Below are positions 13,401 to 25,400 of a stretch of 64,000 bases of DNA, one piece after another. Under the pieces are notes generated by a model. That model saw only the letters and a program-made list of their open reading frames with translations. It had not been told where the DNA came from and made no database searches. Position 1 is the stretch's first letter, and each line of letters begins with the position of its first letter. Position numbers and translations under genes: made by a program. The stretch comes from Mytilus galloprovincialis (Eukaryota > Mollusca > Bivalvia > Mytilida > Mytilidae), in NCBI RefSeq assembly GCF_965363235.1, contig NC_134846.1, positions 74,064,724 through 74,128,723 of the forward strand, given 5' to 3'.

Positions 13401-16400
13401 AAAGGAACAGGTACATATCTATGGTCCTTACAACCGATAGCTTTACAAAACATTGGTTTGATATAAATCTTTGCAATTTCTGATGATCAACATAACTTGA
13501 ATTAGAATATATTTTAAACTTTTAAGAAAAACCTCATGGAAAAAAAAGTCAAAATCATTTTGAGTAGATTTTTTTTTGTATTGAGACAAAGTTGATAAAT
13601 ATTTGGAAGGATTGAAAAGATATTTGAGCGGCAAATGCCCCTTTAAATCGTGCCATGTACAAACACTTATGAAATCTTTGTTATTTTATTAAAGGTTGTC
13701 TACTCAGTTTCTGCCATGAGCAAATCTCTCTATGACAGACTATTCAACTGGCTCGTAGTAAGAGTAAACAAAACACTCGACACCAAAGCCAAGAGGAACT
13801 ATTATATTGGTGTACTGGATATCGCTGGGTTCGAAATTTTCGAGGTGAGTGCCTGATTAATATGGAACCAAATAATTACGTAGATTTTGAAATAATAAAC
13901 AGCAAACCCTTCATGATAGTTTGTTCTAATATATGTTAGATTAAGTATTCGAACAAAGTATGGAAAAGTAAGTTGATAAAAAATGCGTTTTAATTACTAG
14001 TATACTGCATATGAATTATTGTATTTGCAAAAAAACGTTAAATTCATGGCCTTGTCAGAATATATCAAACAGTATTGCATGGTTTGTTTTACCTTATTTG
14101 TTGTAACTATCGAATTTATATCTATTATAGTACAATACCTTCGAACAATTGTGCATCAACTACACCAATGAAAGACTGCAACAGTTCTTCAACCATCACA
14201 TGTTTGTTCTGGAGCAAGAAGAATACAAGAAAGAAGGAATTCAGTGGGAGTTCATCAACTTTGGTATGGACTTGCAAGCCTGTATCGATCTTATTGAGAA
14301 GGTATGATATTCCCGTCAGTTTGCAATTTGCAAATAAGCCTGAAATTCATTAATTCACTCTGTTCTACACAAGGAAATGTCTGTACCAAGTCAAGACTAT
14401 GACAGTTGTTTTTCATTCTTTTGATGAGTCCAGCTTTTGTTTACAGGCACTTGTTTCTATCCATGAGAAATTCCATATCAACGTAAATATTCGTAAATAT
14501 ACGTTGATAGTGGATCTTCCCGTGGATAGAAACAAGTGCCTGTGTTTTGATTTTGGCATTTTGGTAAAGGACTTTCCATTTTGAAATTTCAATAAAGTTT
14601 GGTATTTTTGTTATTTTACTTTTAACGACAGCCGAGTCATTTCGCTTAGCTTATTTGTATCAAATAAGTTATCAACTTTGTACTTGTTTGGATTTATAAA
14701 TATTTTGATATGAGCGTCACTGATGAGTCTTATTTAGACGAAAAGCGCGTCTGGCGTACTAAATTATAATTCTGGTACCTTTGATAACTATTATCATATA
14801 ATGTTGATACAAAATTTAATAGATAAGTACACGCTATTCAGATAATTACACGTTATTCACATACCTTGAATAGAATAGTTTTGTTATGAATTAATGTTTG
14901 AATATCATATTTTTCTCTTTTTTTTTACAGCCCATGGGTATTCTATCTATTCTTGAAGAGGAATGCATGTTCCCCAAGGCTTCAGACAAATCTTTCAAAG
15001 AAAAGCTTTACTCAACTCATATGGGAAAATCACCTAATTTCAACAAACCAGGAAAAGCCTCAAAGGGAAAGAAATCCGACTTCGAACTTGGTCACTATGC
15101 CGGAGTTGTAAGTATTTTACTCTGAAACACATATGTATCAATATAACAAACCAAAAGATCTCAAAATAATTATTTTTATATTTCAACAACAATACAGTTT
15201 ATGATAAATGTTGCGATGAATAGACAAATTATATATACATTTTTATAAATAATAAATTAGATCATTAGTTTTTCCTATTTAAATTATTTTACACTAGTCA
15301 GTTTGGGGCCCTTTATTGCTTGCCTTTCGGTGTGAGCCAAGTCTCCGTGTTGAAGGCCGTACTTTGACATATAATTGTTCAATTTTTATACATTGTAACT
15401 TTGACGAAGAGTTGTATATTTGGCATTCATACCACATCTTCATATTTATATTGATGCATTTTCTTTCTTCATAAAGGTTCCATATGGTACTGAAGGTTGG
15501 TTAGAAAAGAACAAAGATCCCATTAACGAGACTGTTGTCGAATTGCTAGCTAAATCTAAGGAGCACCTTGTAGCTACCCTATTCCAACCTCCAGCAGCTC
15601 CAGGTTTGCATAAATTTGGATAGTTACATTTTCAAAGTTATTTTTGTTCCTTTTGTCATATTCCTCAATGAAAAGGTGTTACTGAAATATACTTTTTTTG
15701 TATTGTGAACTTTTGTTTACATCAATATGGACAAAAAAGTTCCATTATGTACAGATTATTAATTTCTTCACACAAAAGAAAGTACAGTGAGATAAAATCA
15801 CTTTATAACTACAAAATATTTAAAAAAAAATATCAAGATAAAATTAAGAAAGAATGTCTTTTGTTAACAGAGGGAGGTACTCACAAGAAAAAGAAGTCTT
15901 CTGCCTTCCAAACCATTTCTGCTGTGCACAGAGTATGTATATTTATTATAGTATTTAACAATGAATAAGTTTATAAGACAGCATTCAGGTTTTTTTTCAA
16001 GTTTACATAATTTCATAAACCAATGTAAATTAATATGTTTTATATTCTTGTAACTTAATCATTGCATTTTAATATATTAATTTTTTATTATGAAAATATT
16101 CTAGATAAGTACAAAACATATTGTGCTATTGAAAATTTATCCATTTCATTTTTATTTTTTAGGAATCTTTGAATAAATTGATGAAGAACTTGTACAGCAC
16201 ACATCCTCACTTTGTCAGATGTATCATTCCTAACGAATTGAAACAACCAGGTAAATATGCTTCTTTCCCATTGTCGCAAAATAATATAGATAAAGCCAAT
16301 AAGGTGTTTACTTTTTTCCAATTAGTGAGAGAACTTGTATAAGAAACACATGCTGAACCGGTTTTGGTGGATATCAATTAAAATGTCTAATTTTTTCCAG

Positions 16401-19400
16401 GTATGATTGATGCTGCATTGGTATTGAACCAGCTCCAATGTAATGGTGTACTGGAAGGAATCCGTATTTGCCGTAAAGGATTCCCCAGCAGAATCATATA
16501 CTCTGAGTTCAAACAAAGGTAGTGTGTTATCCATTTTCTAATTGTAATATAAATTTATTACACCTATGCAAATTGGTGGGAATAATGTTTTCGTTTGATT
16601 ACCAGAAAATATTGAATTGGTAAACATTTAATATTTGTTAACCCAATATCAATAGCAAACGTTATCTTTCCTTTGGTTTTGAAAAATATTACAAACAGAA
16701 TATCACATCATAACTTTACGATGGTGTTGTTTTTTGAGCATCAAAGTATAAATACGATATTTGTAAACGTATCAATCCTCTCAATTATTTAAGGGTATCA
16801 ACAATACACCAGAGAACGTTATAATTTTCGGCCAGATTGTTTTACTTATATAAGCGGGAGGTTTTGCTAGCCATAACACCAGGTTCAACCCACCATTTTT
16901 CCTTAAAATGTCCTGAAACAAGACATGAATATGGCATTTCTATGCATGTTTGCGTGCATTTTGTTGCACTTCAGTGTTCCTGTTATTCATTTTTTCCCAC
17001 TAATAATTGATTTGTTTCCTAAGGTTTTATGAATTATGAACGGCGGTATACTACTTTTGCTTTTACATTGTTATTTTCTTTTTTAGATATTCTATTTTGG
17101 CTCCAAACGCTATCCCACAGGGATTCGTTGACGGCAAAGTCGTCTCCGAGAAAGTTTTGTTGGCTCTACAATTGGATCCAGCAGAATACAGACTTGGCAA
17201 CACCAAAGTCTTCTTCAAAGCAGGTGTTGTCGGTAATCTTGAAAATATGCGTGATGAACGTCTTAGTGCAATCATTTCCATGATGCAAGCTCACATCAGA
17301 GCCTATCTTATCAGAAAATCCTACAAAAAATTGTGCGATCAAAGGTATGTATAACTTGACGATTTCTTTGTAAACCATGACACCTGCTAACAAATAATAT
17401 TGGATTGATGAAGCTTTAATTGTCAATGTTCTTAAAGATTTCACGCATATATTTCTTTTTTATTAAATACATACTTATCTTTGCTTTTTGTTGTTTTTGT
17501 TGATGATTCGTAAAGACTCTCAACATTTTAATTGTCCTAGTTGAAAAATGCCTTCGAGAATTTCAATCCTTTGTGTTTATTTAAACTAGATTCTGGTGCT
17601 AATCAACAATGTCATTATTAAACAACCAGTCATTTTTAAACAATATAATAACAAGATATATTCTTTAGTTATATAGATAATATATTGTATGCATCACATG
17701 TTATTCCAGAGTTGGTCTTTCTGTCATCCAACGTAACATCAGAAAATGGCTTGTTCTCAAAAACTGGCAATGGTGGAAGTTGTACGCCAAGGTCAAGCCT
17801 TTGTTGAACATTGCTAGACAGGAAGAGGAAATGACAAAGAAACTCGAACAACTGAAGAAACTTGAAGAAGATCTAGCTAAATGTGAAAGATTAAAAAAAG
17901 AACTAGAAGTACAAAACGTCACTCTACTCGAGCAAAAGAATGATCTCTTCATTCAGTTGCAGACAGAGCAAGACAATGTGATTGACTTGGAACAGAGAGT
18001 CGAACAGCTCGTCACACAGAAAGCTGATTATGAATCTCAAATCAAAGAAATGGAAGAACGTCTCCTTGACGAGGAAGATGCTGCAGCCGAATTAGAAACT
18101 ATTAAAAAGAAAATGGAAGGAGAGAATGATGAGCTCAAGAAAGATATAGAAGATTTAGAAAGTTCTCTTGCAAAGGTATGTTAATTTTGTATTGTCTTTA
18201 TACAGTAAACTGTCTTGTATATTATGAATTCACTTGAACATGTGTTGATGTTTTTAATATGACGAATGGGCATGTTTGTTCTTTTTTTTAAGGAAAAACA
18301 CCTTGATAGAAGCTTCATAGATAAACCTTTTTGTCTAAGCATTCAAACACGTCATAACACATGTCTACTTTTTAGTTTATTTGTCTTATTTATTCATAGG
18401 CTGAACAAGAAAAAACTACAAAAGATAACCAGATTAAAACACTCCAAGATGAGATGTCACAACAGGATGAACAAATATCTAAGCTGAACAAAGACAAAAA
18501 AGCTATGGATGAAGCTCATAAGAAAACTACTAGCGATTTACAAAAGGAGGAAGATAAAGTGAATCATCTTAACAAAATTAAACAGAAATTGGAATCCACT
18601 TTAGATGAGGTAAGTTGTTATTGATGTTGTTGTTGAGTTTTTTATTGTTGTTGCTGCTGCTGATGATTAAAGTCATATAAAACAAATTTCATGTGATTAT
18701 AAATTTTAAGGAAATTATTGAACCAGTGTACTCATATATACTTAACTGGGACCTCTATTAATGTTTTTTCCTAATCATTACGAATCTTTTACGTAAAATA
18801 TATATGATATTTCATAACTTGATTGTTGATACAAAAATATGGCTGCTAATTAACGTTCTGGTATTGCTCAAATATTGGTACTCGGAGACACCAATTCAAT
18901 AGCAGTTGGACGTTTGGAGAAAAATAAAGGATTTTGATTAAAATTTAAATAAGACTATGTACACATGTTTTATAGTGATAGTTTGCTCAAGTATACAACA
19001 CATATTCAACTTTTATGTTAAATCTAAAGTAAGATATATCTTTAACTTGAAATAAAAGAAACCATAGTAAAAACTTTTATTGGTTTACCTTTACACATTA
19101 TCATGGTAATAAACAAATAGTAATATTACAAACCTTAACTATCTTGATTTCTAATCATGGTTTTAATTTTATGCATATTTGTTTTCTTTTTTGTGATAAA
19201 ATGTGGAGTTAATTGGAAATTGATATAAAAAATTCTGATGTATTTCTGATGTTTTTAGCTTGAAGATGGTTTAGAGCGTGAGAAGAAGGTCAGAGGTGAC
19301 GTAGAGAAGGCCAAACGAAAACTAGAACAAGATCTAAAGGCCACACAAGAAGCTGTTGAAGACTTAGAACGTGTGAAAAGAGATCTAGAAGATGCCAATA

Positions 19401-22400
19401 GGAAGTACGTGTCGTTAGCTATGTTTAAGATTATAACACAATGTTGACTGCTGTACCCCTAATTTTTGACATTTTTACCCATTATGTCTGTTTGTTTTGT
19501 TCAGCATCATTGTCAATATACTGGAATTTGATGCGATTGTCGTACAAGATAGAGGTTTAGCGCTATAAAACCAGTTTAAGTCCACCATTTTCTACATTAG
19601 AAAATGCCTGTTCTAAGTCAGGAATATGACAGTTGTTATCAATTCGTTTGGTGTGTTTGAGCTTTTGATTTTGCCATTTGATTAGGGACTTTCCGTTTTG
19701 AATTTTCCTCGGAGTTCAGTATTTTTGTCATTTTACTTTTAACTATAATACAATGAACTTAAAAGGAAGACACATCTGTACAGCTGGAAATAATAGAATT
19801 TTGAATATTTTTTTGAAGTTCTTTAATATTAAGCGTACGTTATAGGGTACAATATGTCAAAGCATACCAGAAAAAGTTCAATTATTAGATAATTGAGGTA
19901 TAAAACAATTCTTAAGTTCGTATTGATGCATTTTATCAGGAATAATACAGCTGTTATCTATTTTTTTGATGTGTTTGATCTTTTGATTTTGCCATTTGAT
20001 TAGGGACTTTCCATTTTGAATTTTCCTTGGAGTTCAGTATTTTTGTGATTTTACTTTTTATCCGTATCAATAGAATAAGAGCATTTTGCTATAATTCTTG
20101 TACTATTGCAGAAAAGATGCTGAAATTGGCAGTCTTCATTCACGTCTTGAAGATGAGCAAAGTCTTATAGCTCAACTTCAAAGAAAGATCAAGGAATTAC
20201 AGGTAAATTTTTAAGCTGAAATAGACAAAACATGTGAATAACGTAAACCATAATTGTTGGAAGTGTATTTTGCGATACTGTATAGTTTGGCATTATACAA
20301 CTTCATGCGTTCCTAAAATGATTTATGACGTCATCATGCAAAATTCATTTGATATGTACCGATTGATACTTAAGTCTGGGATAACATGATGTAATTGGCT
20401 TCGAATTAGCTTTCAAAAACTACTTTTGATACTGTTTACTTATAAAATGGTATTGTACAAGTTCAGGCGTTCCTCAAACGTCATTATACTAAGTCCATCG
20501 GATGTGTTGTGATTGATACTTTAGTCTGGGATAAAATGATTCATTAGTTAGTTGTATTTGGCTTTGAACTAGCTTTCACAAACTACGATTACGTTTATGT
20601 CTGTGCTTTGTGTCTAATGTTCAAAAATCTTGTACTAGTCGTTTTTGTTCGTCGTACCTATTTGTTTCAACAACTGTTTTTAACAGTTTGTTCTAATGAT
20701 GTGACGCTACACTACTGTGCCAGGTTATGACAGGGCTGAGCATAAATATATTTTACTCCAACCTATTCTTGTTGTGCCTGTCCTAATTCAGGAGCATGTA
20801 GTTTTCGTTGGTTTGTTTTGTTTAGTTTTCTTTAATTGTTTTGTTATAATTTCGGCTGCTATTTTTTTTCATTTGGATTGATAGCCCTTTTTTATTATGT
20901 CGGGGTCTTTTTAGCCTTTATACTTTATATTGTGGTAATTGACACTCGTGCAACATCTACCCTTTTTTATATCTCAACTGGATATAGAGCAAAACTTGTA
21001 ATTATGAGTAATATAATTGCAGGCCAGAATTGAGGAGCTAGAAGAAGAGTTAGAAGCAGAAAGATCAGCTAGAACAAAGGTTGACAAACAACGTGCTGAG
21101 ATTTCTAGAGAATTGGATGAACTTGCCGACAGATTAGACGAGGCAGGAGGAGCCACACAAGCACAGCTCGACTTGAATAAGAAGAGAGAACAAGAATTAG
21201 TAAAAATGCGTCGTGATTTGGAAGAATCAGCACTTCAACATGAGGCTCAGGTTTCATCTCTACGCAAGAAACAGCAAGATGCAGCCAATGAAATGGCTGA
21301 CCAAATAGACAATCTTCAGAAAGTTAGAAATAAGTTAGATAAAGAAAAGAAAGACATGAAACGCGAGATGGATGATATGCAATCCAACTTCCAACACCAG
21401 TTGAAGAATAGAGTAAGTATATTTATCTATGTTTTAAGACCTATGACTGTAAAGAAAAGATTGTTTTCCTCTATTGCAAAACATAGCCTGGTTTGATAAC
21501 GGTATACAATTGAGAATGAAAATGAGGAATATGTCAAAGAGACAACAACCCGAATGTTTGGTTTTATAATTTCGAGGATGATTTTTTTAACGATAATTTC
21601 AATGTATAATCAGAGCCTTAAGTCTTTTGTCGTGTTGGTTTTTTTTTTTTGATAATTGAAAATTACAATAGTAAAGTACACTATGCCTTAATATTTATGT
21701 TTCAGGGGGCATCGGATAAGGTTGTCAAACAGTTCGAATCACAGATTGCTGACCTCAACGCTGAATTGGAGAAAAGCCAAAGAAATCTTGTTGACATGAC
21801 AAACCAGAAGGCTAAGTTTGAGCGTGATGCATCTGGCTTGATGAGTCAGCTTGAGGAGGCTGAACATAACGTTGGAAGTATGTCGAAGGAGAAATCACGA
21901 TTGGCTCAACTTCTAGAAGATGCCAAAGCTGCTTTGGAAGATGAAACAAGGGTTTGTTTTTCCCCACTATGTTCTAATATTAAAAAAATCTAGTAATATA
22001 TTTATAACCTTTCCTCATTAAAGATAGAAATGTTTAACTACTCTTATATTGGGTTAGGAGTCATTTGAAGTTAAATTGAAAAAATATTTATTTATACCTT
22101 AGATATGCATTTATTCTAATTCGTTAACATTTTTTATATTTGTATTCTACTATCAAATGACTAGTGACAATAATGAACTGCGTTAAGCTCTGTAAAACTA
22201 GATGGTATTTAATCATTTGAAAGCTATTTCAAATTATAAAAAATGAGGTTGAGTAAAGACTATATTTTTACTGGAACTAAATTCTTTACAGGCAAGACAG
22301 AAACTCCAGAGTGAATTGAGAAATTTGAGTAATGACTTAGATGGTGTTCGTGAACAACTTGAAGAAGAACAAGAAGGCAAGAATGACCTTCAACGACAGC

Positions 22401-25400
22401 TTGCAAGGGCAAATGCTGATGCTCTAGCATGGAAAGCCAAATACGAAGGTGAAGGAGCAGCGAAGGCTGAGGAACTTGAAGAATCAAGGTAAATAAAGCT
22501 AACGTGTATCAACAATTTACAAACAAGTACGAAACCATATTTCAATAGTTTTATAAATATTATCTTAATCCTGAAATTATTTCTGAAATTGTGGATATTA
22601 TGAATAGTTATTAATGAAACCCTTTCATTGCATCCGTAAAATTATTTCGAATATATTTTCATGTCCATTTGATCATTGTAGACGTAAACTTCAAGCTAAA
22701 TTAGCTGAAGCTGAACAGAATGCTGAAGCTGCAAACCAAAGAGCAAACCAGCTAGAGAAGGCTAAAAACAGGCTCCAGGGAGAACTGGAAGACATATCAA
22801 TTGAAGCTGAAAGAGTGAGTATTCTCTGAATCATGTTGATTCCAAATTATAACAAACTACCATACTTGTGGCTCAAACTAGTCACCATTTCGAGTAATAA
22901 TGTAAGACAACGATACTATCATTCTAGGTAGTGCAATTATTTAAAATGTGCTTAAAAGTTATATAGTTTTCGAAGATTATAATTAATTGTAGAAACTAAT
23001 ACTGTGTTTGTCTGTGGTATCTAAAACAAACACCGTTTCAACAAATTGAACAGTACAGGATGCTAAAATATTGTTGTGCATATTTTGTGACATTTAGTAA
23101 GTATTTAATTTATACATTCTGTATAGGCAACTGCCAATGCCAACGCTATGGAAAAGAGACAGCGTGGATTTGACAAGACGATACAAGAATGGAAGGACAA
23201 GGTCTCAGAACTCCAAGTTGAATTGGAAGGAGCCCAGAAAGAAGCCCGAAGCTACTCAGCAGAGCTGTTCAGAGTTAAAGCCCAGGTTGAGGAATCACAG
23301 GACTCCATTGAAGCTTTGAGGAGAGAAAATAAGAATCTAGCAGGTACGAATTTACAATCAATATTCGAAAGGTATTTAATTTATTGTTTGTCCTGTATTG
23401 CAACATTATAATTTGACATAATAGTAACAAAATTGTATATGAAACAAAAGAATATTTAACAAGAATGTGTCCACAGTACACGGATGCCCCACTCGCATTA
23501 TCATTTTCTATGTTTAGTGGACCGTGAAATTGGAATAAATTCTCTAATTAGGCATTTAGATTAGAATGATCATATCAAATGGAACATGTATACTAAGTTT
23601 CAAGTTGATTGGATTTCAACTTCATCAAAAACTACCTTGACCAAAAACTAAACCTGAAGCGGGACAGACGGACGAACGGACGGACAGACGAACGGACGGA
23701 CAGACGAACGGACGCACAGACCAGAAAACATAATGCCCCTCTACTATCGTAGTCGGGGCATAATAACAAAATGGCTGTTTTTTTGTTTTTTTTTTATATC
23801 TGACACGTATTTACTGTTTCGTCTTACAGAGGAGATCCACGAATTAACAGACCAGCTTTCTGAAGGAGGACGAAGTGTACATGAGGTTGAGAAAGCCAAG
23901 AGACGTCTTGAGATGGAGAAGGAAGAGCTGCAGGCCGCTTTGGAGGAGGCTGAATCTACCTTGGAACAAGAGGAGGCTAAAGTTGCAAGATCACAGCTAG
24001 AAATATCAGCAATCAGAAACGACATCGACAGAAGAATTCACGAAAAAGATGACGAATTCGAAAACACACGGTAAGAAGAAACTTGTCACAACAGCTATTC
24101 GTGCAGATAGTCATAATACATTGTACGTTATATAGATGTTTATTAAAAGTATAATAATAATAAAAATGAATAAGATGTTTACTTTCATATGGCAGAAGCT
24201 ATTGATAAATATAAGTAAAACAAGTTTTCATTAATTCGACTGGTTGATACAGTTTGAATTTGTCAGTATTTATGAACCTCCATATTTTAAATTAACATTG
24301 AAGTTCGGTATTTTTGTTATTCTTTTGGTTCTCAATAGTAACATATAATGAATGCGTACAAATCATAGTTTATTTTCTAAGATATAAGATTTATAAAATT
24401 TTTACTTTTTTAAAAGTCGCAACCACCAGAGGGCCTTAGACTCGATGAATGCAAGTCTTGAAGCAGAAAGTAAGGGTAAAGCTGAGGCATTGAGAATCAA
24501 GAAAAAACTAGAACAAGATATAAACGAATTGGAGGTAGCTGTTGACGCTTCTAATAGAGCAAAGGCCGAACTAGAAAAGAATATCAAGAGATATCAACAA
24601 CAAGTTATAGTAAGTAATTTTATAGACCCTACTGAATAAACAACATCTTGGTTATAAATGAAAGAACCTTCATTTAAATATTCTGTTTGAATTAATAATG
24701 TTTTCAACAGTTTTTTTCTAGTTCTAGTTTGGTTAACTATTTGTTCTTTTAATAGGAAATACAAGCACAGCTTGAAGATGAACAACGCCAGCGTGAAGAA
24801 GCACGTGAATCATATAGCATGGTAGAAAGACGATGCAACATGCTCCAGGGAGAAACAGAGGAATTGAGAACAGCCCTTGAACAAGCAGAGAGAGCAAGAA
24901 AGAACGCAGAGAATGAACTTTATGAAGCCAGTGATAGAGTCAATGAATTATCTGCTGAAGTTAGTTCTGCACAAGGACAGAAACGTAAACACGAATCTGA
25001 TATGCAGGCTATGCAGGTAAGTTATATAATGAAGATAATAAATAAAAAAGAAGCAATTTGTCCCATGCAAAATTACATTTTTCAAAGTTTAAATACAGCG
25101 TTGAAGAGAAGTGTAAGAGGAATAGAAACTGAGATAAATAGAAAAACATAAAATATCGAGAAACAACCATGTATCCCACTTTTTCATTCTAATCTTTGCA
25201 AATTATTTAAAACCTTCATGCCACACTTGATCTTATCAGGAAGATGTTCCAAACACCACGAGTAGCATCGTATTTCCCACTTGCATTCACATCATCATCA
25301 TTGCCAATTTTGCAAAAAAAAAACTTTAATCTTCTTTCTAGCTCGAAACAAACTAGTAAATTATTGTATATGTTGAAGAAGAAAAATCATGCTGGTATTA

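Larger units (their letters stand above)
14302..14930 (+). other. Myosin intron 11 with nested repeats
   Basis: It contains a copy of a dispersed repeat (about 14395-14620) split by a 105-bp palindromic insertion (14440-14544), followed by a repeat carrying a hammerhead-like core (14705-14790). Confidence 0.75.

Noticed and set aside
20836-21033. Candidate catchin-specific first exon in myosin intron 21
   Set aside because: The frame is very hydrophobic and overlaps a repeat tail, unlike the polar N-terminal domain expected, and it does not join exon 22 through a donor.
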